64,000 bases of DNA from Leptospira bandrabouensis (GTDB lineage Bacteria; Spirochaetota; Leptospiria; Leptospirales; Leptospiraceae), in assembly GCF_004770905.1 (NCBI RefSeq), contig NZ_RQHT01000014.1, forward strand, positions 2,116,650 to 2,180,649, written 5' to 3'. A program made the position numbers and the translations under genes. Below the pieces are notes generated by a model that searched no databases, had not been told where the DNA came from, and was given only the letters and a program-made list of their open reading frames with translations. Positions 49,613 to 57,556 of the stretch are shown one piece after another (positions within the stretch are counted from its first letter, which is position 1; the number at the start of each line of letters is the position of its first letter).

Positions 49613-49773
49613 GGCTAACGAACTAGGGGAGACGACGTAGGCTGGCCCTGAGTCCCAACGGGACGTTAGGGACTGGAACGACGCTTGCGCAAGCAAGAGG
49701 AGTGCCAGAAGCCTATGTGTCGCAGACCGAGCGAGGGCGTAAGTGCCGAAGCGCAGCGTTTCCGCTGTTATAC
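49613..49773 (-). other. attC3 (cassette 3)
   Basis: 161 bp, class A centre. R'' GTATAAC, R' GTTAGCC, which do not match each other, as expected in an array. Its L boxes (GGAAACG and CGTCTCC) differ from the consensus but can still pair with a G-T pair. Confidence 0.92.
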
Positions 49774-49783
49774 GACGTGTGGT

Positions 49784-50101
49784 TTATACACTAGCTAATG
49801 TTTTCTTCCCTTTCTTAATTACTATTTCACCACCTAAAGTGTGAATTAATTTAGAAAGGACAAGTAATGTTGGATTATCTTGTTTGCCGCTTCTAATTTC
49901 TTGAATAACCGTGCTTGATACATTTGCTTTTTTTGAAAGTTCTCTAACAGATACTTTTTGTGATTCCATTAGTTCGATTAGTGTTTCAGAAAGATTGAGT
50001 GCATCATATTCCTTATCAAATTTAGCTTTGAAGGATTTATCTTTCATTAAACGATCAAATGTAGATTTAGTAGTAGATGCCTTTTTTACTTCTTGTTTCA
50101 T
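49784..50101 (-). CDS. XRE-family antitoxin (cassette 3)
   Basis: 105 residues. A helix-turn-helix (VSVRELSKKANVSSTVIQE, then PTLLVLSKLIHTLGGEI) typical of antitoxins paired with RelE/HigB-like toxins. The ATG at 50101 has AAGGGAAG upstream and is chosen over a longer frame from 50167. It overlaps the toxin gene by 35 bases. Confidence 0.88.
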   Translation of the reverse strand: MKQEVKKASTTKSTFDRLMKDKSFKAKFDKEYDALNLSETLIELMESQKVSVRELSKKANVSSTVIQEIRSGKQDNPTLLVLSKLIHTLGGEIVIKKGKKTLASV

Positions 50102-50444
50102 AATCTTCCCTTCTTTTAATAGCTCTAATTTTTTCGTTTTTAGGTAGTTTATCAGTTTTCTTAACAAAAGCGTTAGTAATGATTATTTTCTTCCCTTTAA
50201 CAAAAAAGCAAAGAAACCTGTGGGGCATTGGTTTGAAAGCGAATAGAGAGTCACCTTCAAAATTGAATTTAGTTTTGTCTTTAATTTCACCAATGTCAGC
50301 AAATCTTTTGAACAAAGCCAAAGTTTTAATCTTTAAATCATCTGGAAGATCATTGAAATAATCTAGAACATCAGATTTTTCTTTTTCATCAAAATACCAT
50401 TCAACAGTGAATTTTTCGCCTTTATAAGCTGTAAATTCTATCAC
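50067..50444 (-). CDS. RelE/HigB-superfamily toxin, phage Gp49-like (cassette 3)
   Basis: 125 residues. The RelE fold pattern is visible: VEWYFDEKEKSDVLDYFNDL, FRFADIGEI..., LFAFKPMPHRFLCFF and IITNAFVKKTDKLPKNEK, ending in a lysine/arginine-rich tail. It is the first gene of a two-gene module with an XRE antitoxin. It should inhibit translation by mRNA cleavage. Confidence 0.88.
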   Translation of the reverse strand: MIEFTAYKGEKFTVEWYFDEKEKSDVLDYFNDLPDDLKIKTLALFKRFADIGEIKDKTKFNFEGDSLFAFKPMPHRFLCFFVKGKKIIITNAFVKKTDKLPKNEKIRAIKRREDYETRSKKGIYY

Positions 50445-50536
50445 TTTTCAAGTGTGCCGGAATAACGGTACAAATTCAATACTTTTTTGTTTTCTTTTAT
50501 CCGAATTATAAGTTTACAATTATTTTTGCCCATTAC

Positions 50537-50699
50537 GCATAACGAACTAGGCTACTCGACGTTTCCCGACCCTGAGTCCCGGCGGGACGTTAGGGACTGG
50601 AACGACGCTTGCGCAAGCAAGAGGAGTGCCAGAAGCCTATGTGTCGCAGACCGAACGAGGGCGCAAGTCCCGAAGTGAAGCGGTTAGTCGTTGTTATGC
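50537..50699 (-). other. attC4 (cassette 4), variant
   Basis: 163 bp. R'' GCATAAC, R' GTTATGC. The centre is class A on one side but has GTTTCCCGACC instead of GTAGGCTGGCC on the other, like attC1. Confidence 0.92.
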
Positions 50700-50822
50700 G
50701 CAGTTTTTAGGGGTTATCGATAAAGACTAAGCCACGGATGGCGCTGCAATTATATTAGTTTTGGTTAAATTTTTGCCTATACTCTTCTAATTTATCGGCA
50801 GCATAATAAGGTTGCGAACTTG

Positions 50823-51497
50823 TTAGGCTGTAGCTTTTTTTTTTGAATTGAAGGTAAATCCATATACACCGACTTCAATAAAATTTTGATTTAAATAATA
50901 AATGACAAAATCAGAGCCGTGCTCAACATTCCCTTCCCACGGAAGACCGATTTTAGAGGTTTTGAAATTTTCATCCAAATAGAATTTATCTTCCTCATAC
51001 GTTGGGTTAAGCCAGACGAGAAAAAAATATCTCTTCCCATCAAATTTGAATATTTGTTCTTTTTTTATTTTAAAAATATTATGTAATGAAAAATAACCGG
51101 AATTATTGCAAGTTTTCTTCCTTGTTTTAAGATCGCTAAAAAGTAAGTTTAAGTATTCATTTTGATTATTTCTTATAATTCCATATTTTCTGCATCTTTC
51201 TTCAAATTCTGATATTGTTTCGTTTCCAATATACTCATTCAGTTTATTAAGATCTCCTTCAAAAGCAGAGTTCAAAAAATTTTCTACGACAGCTTGTATA
51301 TTTTTGCTTATATATTTTTCGAGAGTATAACCATTTTGTTTATACATTTCAAAATAGTTATCATTTTCATTTATGAAATAATATATACCTGGGGATAATT
51401 CCCGAAATCCGTCTTTTATAATTATTTGTTTTGACTTTTCAACGGTTAAACAGCTGAAATTTATCAAAATTAGAAATAGTATATTCTTCATTTTCAT
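50823..51497 (-). CDS. Hypothetical lipoprotein with slippery C-terminus (cassette 4)
   Basis: 224 residues. Lipobox signal (LILINFSC, Cys16), then a soluble domain with no family I recognise (ELSPGIYYFINENDNYFEM, LNEYIGNETISEFEERC). It stops just after a run of ten A bases (50825-50834 on the minus strand). One extra A would continue the protein as SYSLTSSQPYYAADKLEEY and on to a TAA at 50755. So either the gene is frame-shifted, or it is switched by slippage on the poly-A tract. Confidence 0.65.
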   Translation of the reverse strand: MKMKNILFLILINFSCLTVEKSKQIIIKDGFRELSPGIYYFINENDNYFEMYKQNGYTLEKYISKNIQAVVENFLNSAFEGDLNKLNEYIGNETISEFEERCRKYGIIRNNQNEYLNLLFSDLKTRKKTCNNSGYFSLHNIFKIKKEQIFKFDGKRYFFLVWLNPTYEEDKFYLDENFKTSKIGLPWEGNVEHGSDFVIYYLNQNFIEVGVYGFTFNSKKKATA

Positions 51498-51637
51498 TTA
51501 TATACCGTTGTGCTAAGTTACTAAAAAAGAAAAATTTTGACTGTAATAGAAATTTGCCAAATGAATTTAACATTTTATTATTTTACGAGCACGGATGCTC
51601 GCTCTTTTGGCTACTTATAATTTTACCTAAAAATTGC

Positions 51638-51800
51638 GCATAACGAACTAGGCTAATCGACGTTCCTCGTAGCTGAGCCTGCGGAGCAGGCGTTAGCGTC
51701 GGCGCGTCTTCTTGCGGAGCGAGAAGCGTGACGGAGAGGAATGTGGCGCAGCCCAAGCGAGGCCGTAGTGCCGAAGCGCAGTGCGTAGCCGCTGTTATGC
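51638..51800 (-). other. attC5 (cassette 5), class B
   Basis: 163 bp. R'' GCATAAC, R' GTTATGC. The centre belongs to a second class (with GCGTGACGGAGAGGAATGTG and GAGCCTGCGGAGCAGGCGTT) found only here and in attC9 and attC15. The outer cores and CTAGTTC motif are as in class A. Confidence 0.92.
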
Positions 51801-51808
51801 GAAGGTAG

Positions 51809-52258
51809 CTATTGTTCAAATTCTAATTTTTTGAAATCAATATGTGAATAATAATAACTTTCTTTCGTTGAAAGTAATTCGGATTTATCGAAAATGTTTT
51901 CAGAAATTCCTTCCTGAATAATTTGGTAAGCTTTTTCTTTTAAGCTAGGTAAGGAATATTTTATCGTTTGAAATACTATGAAAATGTTAATACCAGTGTA
52001 ATCATGTGCTATTCGATTCCTTAGACCAACTACATCTTTCCAAGGATATGAGTATTCATTTTTTGTTTCGTCACTGAGTTTAGTGCTATTTTCACCAATT
52101 TGAGTTAGGAGACTCAAAATAGCATTATAATTCATTTGATCATTAGTTTCGTAAAGAGTTTCAGGATTTTCAAAACTATTTGAATAGAGAATAATTTTTT
52201 CGATGTATTCGATTATATTGAGAAGGTAAAGAAGATCATTTTTTCTATTCTTTAACAT
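51809..52258 (-). CDS. hepT: HEPN-domain toxin HepT-like (cassette 5)
   Basis: 149 residues. The HEPN ribonuclease motif RxxxxH is present (LRNRIAHDYTG, about residue 90). The order nucleotidyltransferase gene first, HEPN gene second, with a 14-base overlap, is the MntA/HepT arrangement, in which MntA adds AMP to a tyrosine near the HEPN motif. The tyrosine two residues after the histidine is present (HDY). Confidence 0.9.
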   Translation of the reverse strand: MLKNRKNDLLYLLNIIEYIEKIILYSNSFENPETLYETNDQMNYNAILSLLTQIGENSTKLSDETKNEYSYPWKDVVGLRNRIAHDYTGINIFIVFQTIKYSLPSLKEKAYQIIQEGISENIFDKSELLSTKESYYYSHIDFKKLEFEQ

Positions 52259-52541
52259 AGATCATTTCTTTATTTGCCCTATGTAGAATTATTGGGTTTG
52301 CATATTTCTTTAAAACTAAGTCTACTTTAAGATTTAGTTTTTTTTCAAGTTCTTCTTTTAAAGATAATGCCGATTGAAAATCTATATCATTTTCAACTAA
52401 AATGTCAATGTCATGAAAATTCGAATCTTTCCTAGCAAAAGATCCGAAAACTCCTAGCCTATCTAAATTATACTTTGAAAGTAATTTGGAATTTTTGAGG
52501 AAAATCTGGAATTCCGAGATATTCTTCACAGCTACTGACAT
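52245..52541 (-). CDS. mntA: Minimal nucleotidyltransferase, antitoxin MntA-like (cassette 5)
   Basis: 98 residues. MNT motif GSFARKDSNFHDIDILV (G-S then D-x-D) with a second acidic residue in LKVDLVLKK. It should adenylylate and neutralise the HEPN partner. The ATG at 52541 is used; a TTG six codons upstream is an alternative. Confidence 0.9.
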   Translation of the reverse strand: MSVAVKNISEFQIFLKNSKLLSKYNLDRLGVFGSFARKDSNFHDIDILVENDIDFQSALSLKEELEKKLNLKVDLVLKKYANPIILHRANKEMIYVKE

Positions 52542-52661
52542 ATAATTAGATTTTACCAATAAAAGTAAGTTTTCAAGCTAATTTTTATCGCAAATAATCT
52601 GCTTATTTCTTTAATCTTTACCCATTTTTTTTTGAATTCTTTTGATTTTAGCTACTTTCGC

Positions 52662-52823
52662 ATAACGAACTAGCCTTAACGACGTAGGCTGACCCTGAGT
52701 CCCGGAACGGGACGTTAGGGACTGGCACGTAGTTTGCGGATGCAAACGAGTGACAGAAAGCCTATGTGTCGCAGACCGAGCGAGGCCGTAGTGCCGAAGC
52801 GAAGCGTTAAGCCGCTGTTATAC
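52662..52823 (-). other. attC6 (cassette 6)
   Basis: 162 bp, class A subtype with AGTTTGC/GCAAAC in the central stem, also seen in attC16. R'' GTATAAC, R' GTTATGC. L boxes are CTTAACG and CGTTAAG, both changed from the consensus so as to stay complementary. Confidence 0.92.
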
Positions 52824-52836
52824 GACGTGCTTGGGT

Positions 52837-53142
52837 TTAACTGGCTTTCTGCTCTTTATATTTTTTTATTGCTCTTAACTCATTTTTCAATTCATATTGT
52901 TTGATTTCTAAATCATAATGAGCTTGAATAGAGAGCCAGAACTCAGGAGAATTTCCGAAGAATTTAGAGAAACGCAGGGCTGTATCTGCTGTAATTGATC
53001 TTTTCCCATGAATAATTTCACTAATTCTTTTTTGATCGATAAGAGTACTTTGCGCAAGTTTGTAAGCAGATAATTCCATAGGTTTAAGAAAGTCTTCTAA
53101 TAGAATTTCCCCAGGATGAATGTTCATAAGTTCTTTATTCAT
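52837..53142 (-). CDS. higA: HigA-type antitoxin (cassette 6)
   Basis: 101 residues. HigA-specific start NIHPGEILLEDFLKPMELSAYKLA, then IDQKRISEIIHGKRSIT and FFGNSPEFWLSIQA, a standard XRE/HigA antitoxin. Second gene of the module, 11 bases after the toxin gene. It represses the operon with HigB. Confidence 0.94.
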   Translation of the reverse strand: MNKELMNIHPGEILLEDFLKPMELSAYKLAQSTLIDQKRISEIIHGKRSITADTALRFSKFFGNSPEFWLSIQAHYDLEIKQYELKNELRAIKKYKEQKAS

Positions 53143-53153
53143 ACAGAATCTCC

Positions 53154-53435
53154 TTAATGATAATCTATAATTTCGACATTTTCGACAGAACCATTATTCC
53201 AATTAAAACAGATTTTATATTTCATATTGATACTAATTGAATGTTGTCCAGATCGGTCATCAGTAAGCTGGTGCAGTCTGTTTCCTGGTGGTGTTTTTAA
53301 ATCATCTAGATTTTTCGCACTATCGATATGGATCATTTTTCTTCTAGCGGTTCTTTGAATTTCCTTTGGAAATTTTTTAGATAGAGCACCATTCCAAATA
53401 GCTTCAGTTTCTTTGTCTCTGAAGGATTTTATCAC
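53154..53435 (-). CDS. higB: HigB/GraT-type RelE-fold toxin (cassette 6)
   Basis: 93 residues. Pattern MIKSFRDKETEAIWNG, NLDDLKTPPGNRLHQLTDD, QHSISINMKYKICFNW and VENVEIIDYH is diagnostic of the plasmid-maintenance killer HigB family. It should be a ribosome-dependent mRNase, unrelated in subfamily to the HigB of cassette 1. Confidence 0.94.
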   Translation of the reverse strand: MIKSFRDKETEAIWNGALSKKFPKEIQRTARRKMIHIDSAKNLDDLKTPPGNRLHQLTDDRSGQHSISINMKYKICFNWNNGSVENVEIIDYH

Positions 53436-53583
53436 AATTCAATACTGGTGTCAAGCACTATTACTTATGATTTGATGATATTTTCTTATGAAACTTAGAT
53501 TTCAAAAATTGACTTTTTGTGGTTTCTTCGATTAAACTTCTCAAACAGATTTAAAATTAGTCATATGAGCTTCCAAGCATGTC

Positions 53584-53747
53584 GTATAACGAACTAGACT
53601 AACCGACGTAGGCTGGCCCTGAGTCCCGAACGGGACGTTAGGGATTGGCACGACGCTTGCGTAAGCAAGAGGAGTGACAAAAGCCTATGTGTCGGAGACC
53701 GAACGAGAGCGCAAGTCCCGAAGTGAAGCGGTTAGTTGCTGTTATGC
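53584..53747 (-). other. attC7 (cassette 7)
   Basis: 164 bp, class A. R'' GCATAAC, R' GTTATAC. Within-site cores differ, but the cassette's own ends match (GTTATGCGCA at 53741 and its complement at 54581). Confidence 0.92.
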
Positions 53748-53758
53748 GCAGAAACGCA

Positions 53759-54298
53759 TTATACGAGAGTGATTAAATCAAAATACATTAGTCTTGTATC
53801 TTCATTTGTATCTGATTGAGTAAGGTAAACAAATCCATTTTTCTCATAGAAGCTAAGTGTCTCTTTGTTATTATATGCATCTACGGTTACAAATCGACAG
53901 CCAGTTTTATTTGAATCTAGAAATAGACCCTTAATATAGTTTAGAATATCTGATCCTAGACCTTGATTTTGGTATTGAATGGCAACACCTAATCTTCCGA
54001 TTTTAACTGCAGGATAACTTTTAAATCTTTTCTTTTCAGGTATGGACTTTCTAAATTTTTTCCATCCTGAATTATTTGTTTGTTCGGCAGAGATTTTATC
54101 ATTGATAACACTGAAGAATGCTACTGTATTCTGATTTTTGGAATTTTCAAAGATGTAAGTAACAGCAATTAAACTTTCAGTATATACTAGAGAGTCATTT
54201 AATAAAAAATCGTTTAGATCAGAGTCACCACAATCAAAAGGTAGGATAGATTTTTTACTATCAAGTCGATAAAGACGGATATTTTCCCAATCCATCAA
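53759..54298 (-). CDS. GNAT acetyltransferase, probable toxin (cassette 7)
   Basis: 179 residues. GNAT fold with the acetyl-CoA loop region VKIGRLGVAIQYQNQGLGSD, then VTVDAYNNKETLSFYEKNGF. A short companion gene lies just upstream, in the position of an antitoxin, four bases away, so a TacT/AtaT-like tRNA acetylating toxin is likely, but the substrate is inferred from the context. Confidence 0.85.
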   Translation of the reverse strand: MMDWENIRLYRLDSKKSILPFDCGDSDLNDFLLNDSLVYTESLIAVTYIFENSKNQNTVAFFSVINDKISAEQTNNSGWKKFRKSIPEKKRFKSYPAVKIGRLGVAIQYQNQGLGSDILNYIKGLFLDSNKTGCRFVTVDAYNNKETLSFYEKNGFVYLTQSDTNEDTRLMYFDLITLV

Positions 54299-54301
54299 GT
54301 T

Positions 54302-54460
54302 TTATTTTTCTAGTAGGTCGGAGATTTTTTTGTAGCTTGCTTGAATTTTGACAACTTCTTGTTTTTCTATTTTTTTTGTCTCATTCTTATCTAAAGACTC
54401 AAAGAAGAAATCGGCATCTTGACCTTTAAGAGTAGGTGTGTCTTTGATTTGAATAGCCAT
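54302..54460 (-). CDS. 52-residue putative antitoxin of the GNAT toxin (cassette 7)
   Basis: Not an obvious ORF by length, but it begins with ATG and reads MAIQIKDTPTLKGQDADFFF, then ESLDKNETKKIEKQ and a helical end ISDLLEK before TAA. Only four bases (TAAA..) separate it from the GNAT gene. The position and small size fit an antitoxin, yet it lacks a visible ribbon-helix-helix, which is usual for partners of GNAT toxins. It may be a new antitoxin type. Confidence 0.75.
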   Translation of the reverse strand: MAIQIKDTPTLKGQDADFFFESLDKNETKKIEKQEVVKIQASYKKISDLLEK

Positions 54461-54583
54461 CTTTTTTTACTTTCCTAATTCTCTTATCTTTGAAAAGAAA
54501 TTTATTATTCCTGTTAGTTTGACTCCTTTAATAGTTGGAATTGTCTGAATCTTTGTGAATCGTGTTCATTTTTGCGTTATTGC

Positions 54584-54748
54584 GCATAACGAACTAGACT
54601 AACCGACGTAGGCTGGGCCCTGAGTCCCGAACGGGACGTTAGGGATTGGCACGACGCTTGCGTAAGCAAGAGGAGTGCCAAAAGCCTATGTGTCGCAGAC
54701 CGAACGAGGGCGTAAGTCCCGAAGTGAAGCGGTTAGTCGCTGTTATGC
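54584..54748 (-). other. attC8 (cassette 8)
   Basis: 165 bp, class A. R'' GCATAAC, R' GTTATGC. Contains an extra C in GGGCCCTGAG compared with other class A copies. Confidence 0.92.
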
Positions 54749-54764
54749 GTAGTAATTGCTTTTA

Positions 54765-55163
54765 CTAAGTCCAATTTTCGAGTTTAAGAGAATTTATTCT
54801 TGCAAATTCTTTTTCATTATTTGTGACAAGAATACCATTGTTATTTAATACGATTGAAGCAATAATAAGATCATTTGGTCCAATTGGTAATCCTTTTGAT
54901 TCTAAATTTGAACGAATTTCCGCGTAAATTTCAGATTCTATATCATTAAAGCCGACTATTTCAAAAGGATCTAGAAAATCTAAGATGACATTTCTATTTT
55001 TTTTAGGATTTTGGCTTTTGAGTGCTCCTAATAAAAGTTCTGCTTTTACAATAGATGGAATTTTAATTCTGTTTGGATTTAGTTTCTTAATATTGTTTTC
55101 AATTTTATCGTTTTTACCTTTTAGGAAATAAATACATATATTTGTATCTAAAAAATAATTCAA
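54765..55163 (-). CDS. vapC: PIN-domain toxin VapC (cassette 8)
   Basis: 132 residues. PIN acidic residues: Asp6 in YFLDTNICIYF, the second in SIVKAELLLGA, and the third in IGPNDLIIASI; late motif GILVTNNEKEFARI. A Mg-dependent endoribonuclease, usually of tRNA or rRNA. It overlaps the antitoxin gene by four bases. Confidence 0.93.
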   Translation of the reverse strand: MNYFLDTNICIYFLKGKNDKIENNIKKLNPNRIKIPSIVKAELLLGALKSQNPKKNRNVILDFLDPFEIVGFNDIESEIYAEIRSNLESKGLPIGPNDLIIASIVLNNNGILVTNNEKEFARINSLKLENWT

Positions 55164-55390
55164 AAAGCTTCTCTCTTGTTATCATTTTTAAAGTCTAAGG
55201 ATTCTGGTTTATTAAAGGAATTATCTTCTATTGAACCGTATAACTGGAAAAAATTTTCAGGCCATTTTTTTTCAAAAGAACTCTGTAATTTTCCTTTAAC
55301 CCATTGAGATATAGAAACCTTTTCCTTTTTGGCAGCTAATTCAATTTTTTTGAGCGTATCTTGATCTATATATAATGATAGTTGTGGCAT
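55160..55390 (-). CDS. vapB: VapB-type antitoxin (cassette 8)
   Basis: 76 residues. N-terminal ribbon-helix-helix (MPQLSLYIDQDTLKKIELA, then KVSISQWVKGKLQSSF) and an acidic tail that would cover the toxin (SLDFKNDNKREAF). AAGGTG lies before the ATG at 55390; a GTG three codons upstream is an alternative. Antitoxin first, toxin second. Confidence 0.9.
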   Translation of the reverse strand: MPQLSLYIDQDTLKKIELAAKKEKVSISQWVKGKLQSSFEKKWPENFFQLYGSIEDNSFNKPESLDFKNDNKREAF

Positions 55391-55500
55391 TTTATTCACC
55401 TTTTCTCAGCTCTGGAACAAGTATATAGGCAAGTATGGTTTTGTCAACTTCTATTTCCTTATCGTGATTTTCAGTTTTTGATTAATTCTGCAATTATTTC

Positions 55501-55664
55501 GCATAACGAACTAGGCTAATCGACGTTCCTCGAAGCTGAGCCTCAGAATGAGGCGTTAGCGTCGGCGCGAATCTTGCGTAGGCAAGAATCGTGACGGAGA
55601 GGATTGTGGCGTAGCCCAAACGAGGCCGCAAGTGCCGAAGTGCAGCGGTTAGTCGCTGTTATAC
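55501..55664 (-). other. attC9 (cassette 9), class B
   Basis: 164 bp. R'' GTATAAC, R' GTTATGC. Class B centre with a short GAGCCTCAGAATGAGGCGTT hairpin and GTGACGGAGAGGATTGTGGC. Confidence 0.92.
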
Positions 55665-55703
55665 GAAGGCCCCAACTATAGAATAATATTATTTATAAAA
55701 AAC

Positions 55704-56033
55704 TTAGGAGGCTTTTAGGAGAACAAATTCTTTTTTAGACTTTCCATCTTTTTTATTTCTTAGTCTTGCTTTAATTTCTAAATCCATTCCGAGACTATCC
55801 AAATAATCAATTAAAGTAGAAATTTTCATATCTTTCCTAGATTCGAGTTTAGAGAGTCCAGATTGTGAAAAATTAGTAATATCTTCTTGTCTTAGTCCGA
55901 CAAGTTTTCTTAATTCGGCTAGATTAATCTGAAAAAGCATTTGTTCAGCTTTATGTTTTGCTCTCGCAATACTTTCAGCAGGAAGCGATTTTTCAAGATT
56001 TTCTATTGGATTTCTTTTTACTTTTGTTTTCAT
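55704..56033 (-). CDS. XRE-family antitoxin (cassette 9)
   Basis: 109 residues, beginning MKTKVKRNPIEN. Helix-turn-helix of the phage-type XRE class (LAELRKLVGLRQEDITNFS, then LSKLESRKDMKISTL), with a basic C-terminal tail. It overlaps the toxin gene by 41 bases and, as in cassette 3, follows the toxin. Confidence 0.88.
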   Translation of the reverse strand: MKTKVKRNPIENLEKSLPAESIARAKHKAEQMLFQINLAELRKLVGLRQEDITNFSQSGLSKLESRKDMKISTLIDYLDSLGMDLEIKARLRNKKDGKSKKEFVLLKAS

Positions 56034-56391
56034 CACTTTTCGTCCCGTTTTTGATTAACCAATTCGTGTAAATTTTTTCTACCATTGGAATCATTTCTTC
56101 ATAAAACCTTTTATCATTTCCTCTTTTATCGCCACCAGCAAGTAATAAGCCAATTCTTCCTTCTGTGAAAACGAAAAAGATTCTAATTACTTTTAACTTA
56201 ACTTGAATACGAAGTTCTTTAAGATTTTTGATCTTAGAACCTTGAATTGAATCAGCAAAAGGTCTTCCTAGAAGAGGTCCTTTTTGTTGTAAAAGATAAA
56301 AGTGAGCAAGGATTTCTTCTTTAGTGCTTAAATCGAGTTTTCGAAGCCAATTATCTATCTCTTCAGTAGATTCAATTTCCCACACACTCAA
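55993..56391 (-). CDS. RelE/HigB-superfamily toxin, Gp49-like (cassette 9)
   Basis: 132 residues. Gp49 features: EIDNWLRKLDLSTKEEILAH, LGRPFADSIQGSKIKNLKEL, VKLKVIRIFFVFTEGR and LLLAGGDKRGNDKRFYEEM. A typical HigB-like RNase toxin with a basic tail. Related in type, but not near-identical, to the toxin in cassette 3. Confidence 0.92.
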   Translation of the reverse strand: MSVWEIESTEEIDNWLRKLDLSTKEEILAHFYLLQQKGPLLGRPFADSIQGSKIKNLKELRIQVKLKVIRIFFVFTEGRIGLLLAGGDKRGNDKRFYEEMIPMVEKIYTNWLIKNGTKSDENKSKKKSNRKS

Positions 56392-56479
56392 TTTGTGGCT
56401 TAAAAATTTGATTCAGTCAAGTGAATATTCAGTTAAATTCATATTTTTTTAATCTTAACAGAAATTTCCTGGGGCTTTC

Positions 56480-56642
56480 GTATAACGAACTAGGCTAATC
56501 GACGTAGGCTGGCCCTGAGTCCCGACGGGACTTTAGGGACTGGAACGACGCTTGCGTAAGCAAGAGGAGTGCCAGAAGCCTATGTGTCGCAGACCGAGCG
56601 AGGGCGTAAGTCCCGAAGCGAAGCGGTTAGTCGCTGTTAATT
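56480..56642 (-). other. attC10 (cassette 10)
   Basis: 163 bp, class A. R'' AATTAAC, R' GTTATAC. The unusual R'' is followed by GCA.TGTCG complementarity with the start of the same cassette at 57371-57386, which carries GTTAGTC; paired only imperfectly in the core. Confidence 0.9.
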
Positions 56643-56658
56643 GCAGTGTCGATATTTT

Positions 56659-57354
56659 TTAATCAGGCCCAGATGAAAAAGTATCAGTAAAAAAATCAAA
56701 AACTAATAATTTATCATAAAGTTTTTTATCTATTTTAGATAGCGCTTTCGTAATAAACTTTATTTCATCAGAACTTAATTGTGATTTGAAAATTTCGCAA
56801 TAAAAGTGTTTTTCATTTTCTTCAATTAGTTTTGTGTCAGCTATATATTTTAATATGTTCCAGATATATTTGAAATAAATTTTTAGGATTGCATTTTGTA
56901 TTAATGAATAAATATTTTGTTCGCTATCTTTTTCAAATTCAGATAAACTATCGGCAATGTTTTGATAGAATGTTACTCTGCCGGGTTGGGTATTTACCAT
57001 ATCAATTTCTAGGCTACTACTGTATTCTATATTTTGTTGAAATGAATTAATCAGGTTGTTCAGGTGGTTAATAAAATTAAAAAAAGTAGTTTCGAAATTA
57101 TGTTTTTTGTTTTCGTAAATCTGAAAACTTTCTTTTCTTTGAACTTCCGTAAATTCATCTCTTTGTATTTTTAGAGAGTATAAAACTGCAATGAGTGTGG
57201 AAAAACTTAAAATCGGGTTAAGAACTCCACCTATAAAGTCACCAAAGACACCCCAAGTTTCGATTTTATCTGAAAAACCGAAACCAAAATTATAGATATA
57301 AGTAACCAAGGGAGCAAAAGTTAATATAATCAAAAGGGAGATAGGTATTTTCAT
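56659..57354 (-). CDS. Putative phage abortive-infection protein, putAbiC-like (cassette 10)
   Basis: 231 residues. Two membrane segments near the N-terminus (PISLLIILTFAPLVTYIYNF and LNPILSFSTLIAVLYSLKI) followed by a helical cytoplasmic domain (FETTFFNFINHLNNLI). The pattern GDFIGGVLNPILSF then SLKIQRDEF is that of the putAbiC family, found as single genes in defence islands. Defence is inferred from the family name, not shown here. Single-gene cassette. Confidence 0.7.
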   Translation of the reverse strand: MKIPISLLIILTFAPLVTYIYNFGFGFSDKIETWGVFGDFIGGVLNPILSFSTLIAVLYSLKIQRDEFTEVQRKESFQIYENKKHNFETTFFNFINHLNNLINSFQQNIEYSSSLEIDMVNTQPGRVTFYQNIADSLSEFEKDSEQNIYSLIQNAILKIYFKYIWNILKYIADTKLIEENEKHFYCEIFKSQLSSDEIKFITKALSKIDKKLYDKLLVFDFFTDTFSSGPD

Positions 57355-57379
57355 TTCTTTAAATTATTTTCGACATTGC

Positions 57380-57543
57380 GACTAACGAACTAGACTAACC
57401 GACGTAGGCTGGCCCTGAGTCCCGGACGGGACGTTAGGGATTGGCACGACGCTTGCGAAGGCAAGAGGAGTGACAAAAGCCTATGTGTCGTAGACCGAAC
57501 GAGGGCGCAAGTCCCGAAGTGAAGCGGTTAGTCGCTGTTATGC
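57380..57543 (-). other. attC11 (cassette 11)
   Basis: 164 bp, class A. R'' GCATAAC, R' GTTAGTC. L boxes GACTAACC and GGTTAGTC, the commonest pair in the array. Confidence 0.92.
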
Positions 57544-57556
57544 GTAGTCGCGGAAG

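Noticed and set aside
50487..50678. Open frames running through attC sites (also 51583-51819 and 61407-61610)
   Set aside because: They lie within the GC-rich folded repeats, recur in several copies, carry no ribosome site and are explained by the attC sequence itself.
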